A stretch of DNA of 64,000 nt. Origin: Cycas panzhihuaensis. Its lineage: Eukaryota; Cycadophyta. Location: NCBI GenBank assembly GCA_023213395.1, contig CM041465.1:163191741-163255740 (forward strand). Direction: 5' to 3'. A program made the position numbers and the translations under genes. The number at the start of each line of letters is the position of its first letter. The first letter of the stretch is position 1. Of this stretch, positions 11,451-23,735 are shown piece after piece. A model generated the notes under the pieces. It saw only the letters and a list, made by a program, of their open reading frames with translations. It was not told where the DNA came from and did not search any database.

Positions 11451-12419
11451 CTCCTTTAAAGGGGTTTTCCACTTACCAAATTCTATGTAGATGTGTGCTT
11501 GCTTCTATGGTTGATATTTTGATGATTATGCATGTGTTTAAGCAATGATTACCCTCTCTCTCACAAAGAGTTTGTAGATATTCCTTTAGTTGTATTTGTG
11601 TATATTGATTATGCATTGTGAAGAATGTCTGAGAATAAGATGAGGATTATGCTTTAGAACCTAATTTTTTCATTGTAAGTTATCTATTTATTTTCAATAG
11701 GTCATGGTTTTAATATTAGGAAGAGCCTTCCAACATGAAGTTTTTCCCCAAACTAGTAAAAGAAAATAGATAAAATCTAAAAGCATAACCTCTTAAATGA
11801 CCTAACCACTCCTTACATATCATCACATATCCTATTCTTTCTAAAATATTGTAATATCTAAGGCTAGATTTAACCTTGAAGATAATTAATAAATTAAAGT
11901 GAAATCACTTTCTAATAATTTATATTTAATATGATATTTTTTAAACTAGTATAATTTTATAATACAAAATTTATTTGGAACCCTTGACTAGTTGTTTTAA
12001 AGCTAATGAGAAACATTGCACCATGATCCATGTTCCATAAGTTGGTTTCATTTATTCCAATAGTACAATTTCAAAATATATATTTTTAAATACACCTTAG
12101 TTCATTTGATGAGATAGGCACATAACATTGATTAATGAAACTTTTAAACTTATATAGGATAATGATCTTGAACTTGATCCTAAGATTCATATTATTTAGG
12201 ATTTTCACCATCTAATACATATTCTACAATAGATTCAACCACTTTTATAAGATCTAGAACTAAAAATTCATGAACCATCCCAACATGATCATAGATTATT
12301 ATCTTTGGTTCAATATCCATGGGTGTTTTCTCAATGTTCTCTCACTTGATTAAATTCTATTACTTACAAAAAATGATATCTCAATTCATACTAATAGTTT
12401 TTATGATAAAATTAAATTA

Positions 12420-12790
12420 TTTGTGTCCCTTCACCTCATAATCATAAACAATAAAAATTGTTTCCATACTTTTGATAACAAACTTCTTCCTCTTATTTTC
12501 CTTGTGCATGGACATAGGCTAGGTGACCAAATACTCTTTAATGTAATACTTAGGGTTTTGTACCAGTCAAATCATCTTCTAGAGTTACTTTTTCTGTATC
12601 TTTAACTATAATTCCTTTTTGAACACATGTTGTAGTAGAAATAACTCTTGCCCAAAAGGAATTAAGTAAGACATTATTATCAAATATGCTCGTTGCACAT
12701 TTTACTAATGCCATATTCTTTGTCTTGGCCACTCCATTATGTTGCAAACTATGAAGTATTGAAATCTGCCTTTCTATTCCTTGTTATATA
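12420..12790 (-). pseudogene. Integrase remnant of E3
   Basis: The minus strand reads QHNGVAKTKNMALVKCATS and NNVLLNSFWARVISTTT, the catalytic-Glu end of copia integrase. The expected Glu before Arg/Lys reads Lys. A downstream segment, VFGHLAYVHAQGK, follows after stops. The pattern matches the family, but the enzyme is dead. Confidence 0.7.
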
Positions 12791-13529
12791 AAATTCTTAT
12801 AAATTCATTTGATAAGCATTCTCCTCCATTTTAACAACTTAACTTTTTAAAAAATTTCCTTCTTTGCTTTCCAACTAAAACTTTAAATGCCTTCAAATAT
12901 TTAAAAGGTTATGGTTTCCCCTTTATGGAATAAATATAAGAAAAGGAATAAAATACTTCACTTCCACATGTAAGAAAGTTTGCACAGGGCCATATATAAT
13001 AATATATGTTAACTCTATAGGCTATGTTGCTCGACTTGCACTAAACTTTGAAAATTAAGCATGCATATTAGTGTTTTATGAATATATAAATCTCACTAAA
13101 CTTTAGAGTTGGTGTTCAATTCAAATCCAAACTTTACCCAAAATATTACTTCTTTAATTATAATAGAGTCTTCATTTTCACATGACTGAGTCATTAATAC
13201 TAGAGCTTAGCCTAACATTGCCTACTAATTAATAAAGGCATAATTATCTATGACATTATAACATCTAAGCAAAGCTTGCATAATAGTCTTCTAGAACTCT
13301 ATTTTCCACAACTTAAAATTTAGTATAAAACTATATGTATAAGATTCTAATTTTAAGCATGCATCCATAATTCTATTAATAGATAGAAGATCCTTGATTA
13401 ATACAAGTACATATAATCAATCATATATAGTTTTATAAGTATGATCTATGAGTTGTATTGATACCATCTCTTAGCTAGATAACTCATTTCTACAATCATC
13501 ATGAAGAAAAGCTATTTGGCATCCTTAAA

Positions 13530-14230
13530 GTTTAAAAAATATATAAAACCATTCTTTGTGAGGTGTCGTGTGTTGAATAGCTCCTGAGTTTAAGTACCAT
13601 GCCTCTAACTTTATATTAGTTTTATTTGACTCTATCATATGTAGTTTATTATCTTCATTATTTAAGATAACATTTACTTATACCTTATTCTTCTAATTTA
13701 ATATTATGTTCTTACATTCTCTAATGTGGAGACCTAGATTCTTGTCATAATAACAACTTAATTTATGTCTCAAATTGCTTTTATTCATTCACATTTATTT
13801 GAGGAGTGAATTTCTTCTTCCTAAAATAAAGAGAATTGTTTTTTCTTTATGAGAGCCATCATCTTTTCATCTCTTTATTTTTTCCATTGTAGAAACCCTA
13901 TTACCTTTTGTAAGATAAGACAAATTTGAATTTTAAATAAGATAATCATACTCTCATATGATTTTGGTAAATTGCTAGCTAGAGTTATCACATGTCATCA
14001 TCTAGTATAATTGATCCAATTATTTCTAGTTGATATAAAAATATTATTGTGAGTGATTGTACTCTTATCTTTCATCATATTTAACTAGAAGAACTTCCCT
14101 TATAGGTATGACCTATAGCTATTTCTTATGGCTCAAAGAACACGATCAAATTGTCATAAGCTTCCTTGGAGATTTTTGCTTGTTAATTGTTGGACATTAT
14201 TATGTTAGCATCATAACAAAATATTAAAAC
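13530..14230 (-). pseudogene. Gag and protease remnant of E3
   Basis: The protease motif on the minus strand reads EAWYLNSGAIQHTTPHKEW, with Asn where the catalytic Asp should be. Upstream, a knuckle-like CYYDKNLGLHIREC keeps the outer Cys residues but has lost the second Cys and carries a shifted His. Further upstream, SKEAYDNLIVFFE is a Gag-like segment. Stops and frame changes are frequent. Confidence 0.6.
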
Positions 14231-16479
14231 ATAATATGATAGAGTTAATAAAAGCATCCAACCAAGCATTACAAATATATTTAATCCACCAATTTTCCTT
14301 TTATTAATAACAATAATACCTTGCTAATATAATTACTCTCACCAATCATATTAAACGAGGTATGTAATGCTTAAATGTAAGAATTTAATACAAGTCTAAA
14401 CTAAACTATAAAAGTATAATTAATTGTACCACAATATAACTCCATAACTATTTATACTATCTTTACTTGTTAGCTATAAAAATACTTATGAAACTAACTT
14501 CATAATAATCCAAAACTTTATGGTATGTAGATAAGCTCTATGATGACTACTGGTTGTATCGACTTTCATTGATGATAAAAAATTAGACATCAATAAAGTG
14601 TACATAAGTGAATAGGCATCAACATGGTGCAATTGCTATTATAAACCAAAACTTCAACATGAGAACTTCAATATAAAAACTTCGGCATGATAATATTAAC
14701 AAAATAACTTTGATATAAATACTTCAACATGACTTCCAAAATGCTAACATAGATATAACCAACCAACATCTCTCTAGACTTAATCATTTTTTGTTCTCAA
14801 ACACACAAGCTAATATCTCTTTTAACAAAAATATATACTATATAAGTTTATACTAAGAAAGAACTCTATAAGACAAGAAAAGAAGTTTTTGGTGTTTAAG
14901 GGAGAGTAGTCTCATGAATGAACTTTTTAGAGTTTTCTATTAACTACATAACTTTATTAGAAGACTTAGAAATCATTTGAAGTTACTCTTCAATTATCAT
15001 AAATAAGGCTCATAGCTCCTCCTCATTATGATCATTGAAGACAACAATTGCTAGTTGAATCTCAAACTATAATTAGCCACTTAGATAATAAGAATTATTC
15101 AAGACCTCTTCAAGACTTAACTATAAAGAAATAATTTGAGGTTATATCTGAAAATTTTTAAGTGACCCCTTTCATCTCAATCTATAAAGACCAAACATAG
15201 CACTAGCAATTAAAAATGGATTGAGTATGTTTCTTCTTTATAAATAAAGCACATTGTGTATCCCCCAAGTTACGAGTTATAATGGTTTATTTATGAATTA
15301 ACTCATTATTATATTATTGGAAGGAAAAAGCCTGCACTTGTAAAAGGTCTAGTGATTATGCTAGACATTCTAGTTTTTTACCATAGTATCTTTAAATGTT
15401 GTAACAAAACTTGTTGTGATGACATAACTATTTGCTCCCTTTTGATAAATTTAATTGAAATTTCTCCTACTAACATCTTCATCATTATATTTATAGTATA
15501 TACAAACTCTATATATTCTTTATGAAGGTCCTAGATTTGGGATGGAAGTTCTACGATAATGCTAAAAATGGATTTAAATTTCTTATAAAAAGAAAATTAT
15601 TTTTTATGATATAATTATTGAATATTTATAAGTTCAACTCTCAACTTCAAAGTTAAATTATTCTTCTCTTATATCCAAGAATATAGTATATTCATAAATA
15701 GATTTGATATATTGATCAATTAATCTATTATAAGTAAAGAACATTTAATTGATAAAGAATCAAACAAATCATTAGTAATTATTAGAGAAGTAAGGACATT
15801 AGTATCTTCTTAGGGCTATTCTAGGAGGTTTGTATTCATGGTAGCAACTTCTATATGAGGAGTAATGACTAGATTATTCGGTATAGAAAGTTATCATTAG
15901 TGATCTTTAGAATTATTATCACTAATTATGAAGTCAACTAGTGCAAACCTATATATATCATTGCCAACTTCTCTAGTGTCACAATTATGTAATTTACTCT
16001 AGAACTAGAGTAATCTTACTCTTTTATAGTCTCCTTTAAAAGATTAACACTAAGACCTAATCGGGTCTACCCTAGTCTAAATTTCTTGACAACATGAATA
16101 ATCTAGTTGTATCCAAAATATTATTGAAGTTTTCAACTTAAAGAATTTCTTTAAATATATTATTCAAGTACTTTTCCTCCTCTATTATTTATTTAATAAA
16201 TTTTTTAAAAGTTATGGCATCAATCTTCATGCTTTCCTCAAGGCAAGTATTAGAGTGAACCATTGTCATGTCTTGAATAACCTTTACTTATCCTATAGGA
16301 AGTGAAGTACTAGTACCCTGATTACCATCAAGCTAGTATCAATTTAAAACTAACACTTGGTCATCTCCTTCTACTAATACAAGTGTAGCTTTAATAAGTT
16401 TATGCTTAGCACAAGCAAGGGAATGCATATGTTGTTTTACATCCCTTTGTAAAGGAGTCTTGAAAATGTTACAACTTTA
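14231..16479. other. AT-rich interval, no assignable gene
   Basis: Both strands are broken by stops. I recognise no domain. It holds a small period-about-15 repeat (14647-14740). Confidence 0.45.
14647..14740. repeat. Short imperfect tandem repeat (AACTTCAACATGA type)
   Basis: Five or so degenerate units of about 15 bp are visible, such as AACTTCAACATGAG, AACTTCAATATAAA and AACTTCGGCATGAT. The meaning is unknown. Confidence 0.45.
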
Positions 16480-16720
16480 GTCTTTAAAACACGCTTCATA
16501 GTCAAGCTATTCCTATTCTTTGGATTTGGTGTCTCTTTAGGCTTTGGGTCTTTTCAAGCAACTTCCACCAATAAATAGTTTTCTGCATCTATAGGAATCT
16601 TTCCTTTAGGGTTTGGTGGAGACCTAACATGATGCTCAAAGTGTTTACTTCTAGACTTCTTTATTAGTATTTTTAATAATTCCTTCTCCATATGCCTCTT
16701 CCTTGAAGAATCTATTTTTC
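16480..16720 (-). pseudogene. Charged, formerly coding segment, unclassified
   Basis: The minus strand has a run without stops that is rich in Lys, Arg and Glu: SSRKRHMEKELLKILIKKSR, then HFEHHVRSPPNPKGKIPID and, after one stop, KDPKPKETPNPKN. The composition looks like a disordered basic region of a nucleic-acid-binding protein. It lies about 1.6 kb downstream of the DUF4283 remnant on the same strand and could be the tail of that protein or unrelated. I do not recognise the family. Confidence 0.3.
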
Positions 16721-17780
16721 CTTCAAATAAATGGATTCTACTTTTAGTATTTAAAGGGATTTAATAGGTCATACCTTATTCAAGAGTCCATTATAGAATG
16801 ATTAATTCTTATTCCTACTCTTGTGGTATAATGAATGAATATAAGTTTTAAAAGAAAATATTTCAAGGGTTACTTGAATGCTTGGGTGAGAGCCTAAGTC
16901 CACCCTAAAGATGCATTATCAACATCAATAGTAGAGAATGAAAATGAAAAGAAACACCCTCACCTAAATACCTCTTGTCTTCCCTATTGATCTCAATGCT
17001 TAAATACTTAGCTCATTATAACCTTAGACCTCTAGAGGTCTTCTCAATGGCAAGCCAAAATTGAACTAGCATCTGTAAGGCCCATGCTTCTAAGATAACT
17101 ATCCCATAAAGAATTATTGCTACCCACTTTTATATAAAATGAGTCATGTCCATTATGGGAATTCCTCAACTATTTTGGTTCATTCCCTCTATGCATACTT
17201 GGTAACAAGGATCTCTACTACCAACTTTACAAATATTAACATCTAAATCATCTGAGGGCAATGGAGTAATCGAGTGAATAACTTTTGGGGTGATTGTAAA
17301 ATATCTCAACTTGAATCTAAAAACTCCATTATCATACATCAATAGGACTTTATGAATGATAAACTCTCTCCATTACAAAGTAGTCAAATATACCATTTAT
17401 GTAATATCGTCTTAGTATAATAGTCAAGCTCCATTGGTGAGCATTATCTCTTTTCTTGATCGACCGAAAGTGTTGTGCCTTCTTCTAATATGGCCAACCC
17501 CTATGTAAAATCCTACCCTTGCTTCTTATAGGGTAATATTTCTTTGTAAAGAATCTTATTAGGATTGAAAATTAAATTAGGTCAATTTTATTTTTTCTCT
17601 AACTCACAAACTTTTCCTATTAAATTATATGTTACTTTAGACATTTTTAAAAGGAAAGGGGTTTATCTAATGTGTAGGAAGTTGAACACTTGAAAAATCT
17701 TCAAAGTAAGGAGGCAAGGATTTTCACAAGAAGGAAAAATCACTCATGAACTCTCAAGATAAAGATTGCAAGAAGGGCTT
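16721..17780. other. Unassigned interval within E4 region
   Basis: No domain was recognised in any frame. If E4 is a LINE, ORF2 (endonuclease and RT) should lie here on the minus strand, but I found neither, so it is lost, too decayed, or was never present. Confidence 0.35.
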
Positions 17781-18850
17781 CACTAAGTAGCATTAAGTAG
17801 TACCAACATAATACCACCCTTTGCTCTAGATAGTGAGGTCCTCCTAAAAGTAATAATGTTAATCTTAACATTTAACATCCTACTTACCTCATGCTCAATA
17901 TTCACTTGAAAGTTTTGATTTTCAAGTATGCGGTCTACCTCTTGTGTTTCACTTCCCATAAACACATTCACCCTAGTTGGGGTTGAAGAAGGGGGAATTA
18001 GATTTTGGATTCGTCTTTTGACCTACCTTAGATACCAATAAGTACAATCCTTCAATAGCTCAAACTTTAACCTATGCACCTCCTACCATGTCATCTACAT
18101 CATACTACCCACCATATTTCCTGAGCATATCCTTTGGCTGCATAAAGGAGGAGCAACTTCCCTCTTCCTTCTCATCATCAAGATCAGTGTTCTTATCTAC
18201 ATCTTCATAATTAAAACTTTGATGCCTATTATCTAAGGCTACATTTTGGTTAGGTCCTTTTCCATAAGCTCATTTAGGCCTAGATCGACCTTTGTATTAC
18301 ACGTGGACAAAACCTTCATCGTCTACTTGGTTTAAGGATGGGCCAAAAGTGATGCTTTTTATGGGCATTCATGAACAAAGTGTCTATAGTTATGATAAAA
18401 TTTACACTTGAATGGGACTTGTTCATAATTAATATCTTTCATTTAGATGTGATTATCTATACTAATCTCCATCTAATCCAATAGGCCCTATGTGAGATCT
18501 AATTGCATATAAATCCAAGTGAAGGATGTAATCATCTAGGACAAAGTTCCATCTACGACCTTGAGAAACTATCCTAAAGATGAACTTATAGCCTGAAAGG
18601 TTTTTTCACTCCAAAACTATAAAGGAAAGAGGGGAAGCTTTACCCAAACTGAGATGAAAGTAGGAATATCTTACTGGGGATAAAAAATCATCTCTCAAAA
18701 TTTCATGAACATTCTAGTTTATGCCATAAACTAGGGTCCTTTGTCAAAAAACATATTCCTATCATTGGAGTTCTTAAATATGACCATAAAAACCATGACT
18801 AATGCTGTAAACATTAAGATTCTTAAAGATTATTAAAACCCATTCAGTTC
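17781..18850 (-). pseudogene. E4: DUF4283 plus CCHC zinc-knuckle protein remnant
   Basis: The minus strand from about 18810 to 18420 carries a DUF4283-like domain: SNDRNMFFDKGP, then IPTFISVWVKLPLFPL, FWSEKTFQAISSSLG and FLKVVDGTLS. It is followed by NYEQVPFKCKFYHNYRHFVH and EC, a CCHC knuckle (about 18365-18405) in which the second Cys has become Tyr. A Ser/Pro/Lys-rich linker lies further downstream. In plants this pair is typical of ORF1-like proteins of LINE-class (non-LTR) elements and of host-derived relatives. About seven in-frame stops are seen, several where Trp or Lys/Gln is expected. No ORF2 was identified, so LINE origin is inference. The start is not defined. Confidence 0.6.
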
Positions 18851-20203
18851 AGATCTATGCATGTAAACCTCTACATGAAGATTAGAGATTGAATAAATGG
18901 CACACAAAACTATAATTATTTAAAGAACTAAATTATTTAGATAGATGGCTTATATCCAACTTAAGGCAAGGTGTATTCCCCTTTTGTTTAATGCATGCAC
19001 CTTGCTTGGGTGACTAAGCATTAGTTCTATTCCATGAAGGCTCAACATCAAGAGAATTCATTTGATGTTAAAGCCCCCATCCATAAGATCCACATATAGG
19101 TTAAGATCCACCTCTGCTATCAGCATTAAAACAACTCAAGGTTCATAACTGCTCACTCTAAATACGCCTCTTAGTAGAACCCTTCATAATTTAAGAACAA
19201 AAATCACCTACAACCAACACCAAATTAGGTTTTCCCTACATCCTTCAAACTAATTTAATGGTTTATATGCCAATGAGACTTGTTCAACCTAACATAAATC
19301 TTTATAAAGTACCTTCTCAATAAAATTCTAAAAGTTGAAGCAACACTAATTTTAGCATCTACCAATTTAGTAGCATTTCCCATTTACCTTGGAAGTCTCT
19401 TGGCACCTGTGGTCCACTCGATAACAACCTTATAAATTGGGTGATTCTTGGGGCCAAGAATTCTAATAATTTCTTATTTTCTTCCATCATCCTGATAACT
19501 ATATCCAAAAATTAGCATTTAAATTGTAAGTCTTCTATCATAATGAATATCTTAATACCTTCCTATTGTAGAGCCACAAATCATTAATCATTAGCACCCA
19601 TCTACTAAAGTTTAAGATAAATAATCATATCAGTAGGTTCCCTTAAGATAATATCCTAATTAGAAATATCTTCCAAATTTGCTTATACCATTATTTTAGA
19701 AATCATAAACAAGAAAGCCCTTAAAAAATAAGATATATTAGGAAATGATTTTGATTGCAAATACCACCAAACATAAAGTTTTATAGTAGTTAAGTAGTGA
19801 TGGTAAGTATGACATAAATTTTTATGATGGTGCCTATTAAAAGAAATAATAAAAAAGTATGTGATAAAGACATAGTATCTTATTACAACTAAATAATGTA
19901 TCCCCTTCCCTATGTGATAATCAAATTGATTATACAACCATGTGTCTAGCTTAAAACTAACATAATTGACATGACATCCACTAAATCTTGGTTAAGAAAT
20001 CACAACTAGATTCTATAATTATGGTGACCATCATAATTTCCTTATTTAAACTATTATGAATTCAGATTATATATGTTATAGATATATAGTTGAGTCTATC
20101 ATGAGCTTCCTTAGGCTTGTTATATATATGTATATTTTATATTACTATCATTGTCTATTTGAAGAGTTTTTTTTCTTTTTTCTTTTAAAAATAATATCAT
20201 CTT
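18851..20203. other. AT-rich interval left of E5
   Basis: A conserved gene cannot be recognised on either strand. Part may be the upstream portion of E4 or old gypsy sequence into which E5 inserted, but no motif proves this. Confidence 0.35.
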
Positions 20204-20208
20204 AGTTT
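20204..20208. other. Left target-site duplication of E5 (AGTTT)
   Basis: AGTTT directly precedes the TG start of the 5' LTR and recurs exactly at 27829-27833 after the CA end of the 3' LTR. This proves both ends of E5. Confidence 0.9.
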
Positions 20209-20286
20209 TGAAACAGGTTAGTGTCACAAGGTTATTACATTAATTGATTATTCCTAAAAAGGGTCTTAAGTGAAATTTAAATTAGA

Positions 20287-20298
20287 TCACTTAAGTGA
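20287..20298. promoter_or_regulatory. 12-bp perfect palindrome in E5 LTR
   Basis: TCACTTAAGTGA lies about 65 bp upstream of the TATA-like box and is identical in the 3' LTR (27608-27619), although the flanks differ. It could be a dimeric factor site in U3. That role is inferred from position and palindromy only. Confidence 0.35.
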
Positions 20299-20362
20299 AA
20301 TACACTTTCATGTATATTATGTATAATTTTATTTTACCTAAATCTAATGCTCCCTCTCTCAA

Positions 20363-20370
20363 TATAAAAG
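20363..20370 (+). promoter_or_regulatory. TATA-type box of E5 LTR promoter
   Basis: TATAAAAG sits in mid-LTR, where copia U3 promoters have their TATA box. It is conserved in the 3' LTR. Confidence 0.55.
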
Positions 20371-20509
20371 TAAAAGCTTAATAGAGGAGGGTCATTCTTA
20401 ACTCTCTAATTTTGTGAGAGCTACTCTTTCTCTCTCAAGTCTCTCTTGCTCCCATGTTTAACTTTGTGTATAGTTTATAGAGATAAAGGATAGATCCACT
20501 CCTTTCATG

Positions 20510-20521
20510 TGGTATCAGAGC
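20510..20521 (+). other. Primer binding site of E5
   Basis: TGGTATCAGAGC, the plant tRNA-iMet type site, is exact and lies two bases after the LTR end. Confidence 0.92.
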
Positions 20522-22540
20522 TTTCTTTGTTTATATTTCTCACTTGCACTTGCAATGGACCCATCACTTCTTTCTCCCCTACAATCCATGTGGTGAAGGA
20601 GATTATGAAAGTGGATTTAGAAATATTTTTAAGTTTTTATCATAGTATATTTAGTATTATTTATTTTCCCTTTCTCTTTTACAAATTTGGAATCACAATA
20701 CAAGGAGTTGTAAGGCTCAAGGATTTTGATCCTTTAGTAGCCATTTATGTATATCTCATTCTTCATTTCTTTCCCCTCTTTTTATCTATTTAATAAGGTG
20801 AAATACTGTTGAAATTTTACTAGCAGTTAGAAGAATGCTTATAACGGGAGGTTTTACCTATTTCTTTTAAGAATGTAAATCCATTTAAAATATCCATCAT
20901 TGTGTGCTCTCACCTTGCTCATATTGGGATCTTAGTGATAAAAAAATGATGGAAATTTCATATGGTATCATGCATTGATGAGATATTTGCAAGCTAAAAT
21001 TTCTACTTCACAGGTCTACCAAAAATTATACAAATCTCTAATTGACTTAATTATAATTGCTAAAGATGAGGCTCTGAGTCTAGTTTCTAATGTAAAAATT
21101 AGCACCTAATTTCATTGTTGTATAAGAAAGTTATTACTATTTTAGCGAACAACAATTATTTTTAGTAAGAATTTTAGAAAATTATAGTCAATCCACTTTA
21201 TAGGACTGCCAAATATTTTGTAGAACTCATTTGGACCTAATTCCACTTCCTAAATATATCTCTAAGCTTAGTTTTCAACACAAAAATTGACACTGAATTT
21301 TATTATCATCAGAGAAGGTTATTATTATTTTAATGAAAACTACTTTTTTATTAAAAAAAAAAGTGAAGAAAATTTCTTCCTTTTTATAAGGCTTAAAAGG
21401 CCATTGTAAAAGTGAGTAAAAAAACATCTAGATCAAAGCAATATTTGGTGTCCTCACTCACTTATCAACATTTCATTTTAGCACTCCAAAATCACTTCAA
21501 TCAAGCACTCTATTTTCAGTTATATATACATTTGATGTAAATTTGATAATCTTTTCAGTCTCCTTAAAAGGAACACATCACGTACATTATTTTTTACCAT
21601 CTTGTACCCGTTTATATACTTGATAAGGCTGAGATACCTTGGTTGGTAGAATGTCATGCCATAAAGGAGGTGTGGGTTTCAAGTTAGGACTAGACTAAGC
21701 TAGAATATTGGTGAGGTTTGGTTAGCTATACCATTGTGCCTCAATCATGGATCATCTTGATAATCAATCGAAAAAAACTAAAACTTTAATACAAGATTAA
21801 AATATACATAGTCTAATATCTATCATAGTCATGGGTGTGTACGTACCACTCTTTAGAAGAGGTATATAGCTGCTTATTAGTAAATTGGGTGAGGATTGAG
21901 AGTACCTGGGCTCCATTGTGACTTGGATTTCATTACCAAGCACAATTATAGGTATCACTAGTAAAGGTCAATTTAATTCTACTAGAAGCGTAAGCATCCC
22001 TTCAACAATGTCAACTATATATTGGATACAAGTTAGAGGTTATTAGGTTGATAGCACATCTAACATTTGAGTTCCAAAGTTGTGTATACCTAATGATGTC
22101 AACTTCCACATTGGCCTATAATCTTGTATACTGATCATTTGCTTAGTTGTAAAAAGTGATCCATAGTATAATCATAATCATAGTACTTCCTATATTCTTA
22201 TTGCATCAGATTAATATTTAACAGAAGTGTTGGTGGCTAATTTTCATCATAGTGCTTCTCATATTTCTACTATGTTAGGTTAATATTTGCCACAAATATT
22301 GATCGCTAACTTTTATCATAGTGCTTCTCATATTCCTATTGTATCAAGTTTGCCATAAGTGTTGGTGACTTTTCTCTAAGTTTCTCCCTTCATCTTTGAG
22401 CAACCATTCTCACTTCTTTATTCTTCCTTATGCTACATCGATTTATTACATCTCCTATTTGTAAATAGTGATTGGTCATTTATTTCCATCACTTTTATAA
22501 GTCCCTTGTTTATTTTTTCCCTTCTTAAAAGATACCATGT
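20522..22540 (+). other. E5 untranslated leader
   Basis: This is AT-rich leader of about 2 kb without a convincing frame. Its only clear structure is the tandem repeat at 22179-22375. Confidence 0.6.
22179..22375 (+). repeat. 69-bp tandem repeat, about 2.8 copies, in E5 leader
   Basis: Units begin with CATAGTGCTTCTCATATT-like sequence at 22179, 22248 and 22317, exactly 69 bp apart. Each carries a middle part with AATATTT and an end such as AGTGTTGGTGGCTAA. The third unit is shortened. Units have diverged from each other, so the array is old. Confidence 0.8.
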
Positions 22541-22569
22541 TTTCATAATTCAAACAAAATATAAACTAC

Positions 22570-23520
22570 ATTCTTAAAAGGAAAGAAAATTAGGACATAT
22601 GGTTCATTAGTATTAGAAATACTACAAAGTATGAAGGTCTTTAGAGAGATCACTTGCAACTTACACCAATTGTTATTGCCATTGCTACCATACCTACCAT
22701 TGGAGGAACTCCTTTAACTCCTCCCACTAAAGCTATAGATAAATGGTAATGGGAACTTGATGATGATAAAATCTGTGTAGGGATACTTCTTGTTATTAAT
22801 TATTCTCTATATAACCTCATTGATGAAGCCATATATGATATTGTGTAGAAAGTTCTTAAAGTTTTGAAGAAAAACTTTGATACAAAATCAGACTTAGAAT
22901 TTATTTACTTAGTGTTGAAGATGAAGAAATTAAAAATGCAAAAAGGATACACAAGTAAGATAATCAATCTCGTTCTTCCCATCAAGTAAGACATTGATAA
23001 AGACTTCAAAACTCAATGCATTACATGGGCTTTCTTGATTCAATCATGTCTCCATATCCTAGAGTACAAAAATCTACTAGGAAATCTTCAATCTAGTGGC
23101 ATCTTGAAGACCCTAAACTTTGAGGCTTTTGCTGATAAGTTTATTGAATTTGATAAGACCTTTGATACCAACTTTGCCACTACATCAGATCCAATCGATG
23201 TTGCTTTTATAGTGGAAGAAGATATTTTTTATACCAAAAATCAAAGTCAATCCTCTTGCAGAGGTGGTAATTCCTAAGGAAGAGGTAGAAGTAAATAATA
23301 AGGACAACATCCTCATGGTCAATAGACTCCTAAACTCTAATAAAAATATTCTCAAGGCCAAGGCCAAAATAATCAACCTGGGCCCAAATCTAGTAATCAG
23401 AGATAATCTAGCTAGCCCAATACTTCTTATGGGACTAGAAATCAAATAATTGTATGCCAAAGGTATCATAAAAAAGGATATTATGCCAAAAATTATAGAA
23501 CTGCTACCAATAAACTACTA
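22570..23520 (+). pseudogene. Gag remnant of E5
   Basis: One frame runs through most of the region: DIWFISIRNTTKYEGL, then AIDKW, stop, WELDDDKICVGILLVI, the characteristic capsid segment of one plant copia group. KKNFDTKSDLEFIYLVLKM and FLIQSCLHILEYKNLLGNLQ follow. The zinc knuckle (23455-23496) reads CQRYHKKGYYAKNY: the first Cys survives, and the other Cys, His and Cys positions are all Tyr. Stops at 22744, 22850 and elsewhere break the frame. Confidence 0.8.
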
Positions 23521-23735
23521 AGTTATTAATAGTGTTATAGTGTACATAATGTTGATAATACTTCTTTTGAAGATACTTTTGGTGGAACATAATTTGCTCA
23601 TACACACCTTCAAAGAATTAGGGCCACTACATCAAATGTTTTTAATAGATCTACTAAGTATATTGAGGCTCATTGTGGTTATGCTTATTCACTTTTGCCT
23701 TTGCCACTTGGAGTTACAAATAGTGCCACCTCAAA

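Larger units (their letters stand above)
11700..14230 (-). mobile_element. E3: truncated Ty1/copia fragment
   Basis: Minus-strand copia domains run gag (13780-14230), zinc knuckle (about 13725-13770), protease (about 13540-13625) and integrase (12420-12790), then fade into a linker toward 11.7 kb. No RT, RNase H, LTR or primer site could be found, so the fragment lost both ends. It faces the plus-strand E2 tail to its left. Confidence 0.65.
20209..20507 (+). repeat. 5' LTR of E5
   Basis: It starts TGAAACAGG and ends CCTTTCA, and is collinear without gaps with 27530-27828. It contains a TATA-type box (TATAAAAG, 20363-20370) and the perfect palindrome TCACTTAAGTGA (20287-20298), both kept in the other copy. 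Confidence 0.95.

Noticed and set aside
19683-19937. 84-codon minus-strand frame
   Set aside because: The Tyr/His/Phe/Ile-rich composition matches translated AT-rich noise; no domain and no homologous partner in the window.
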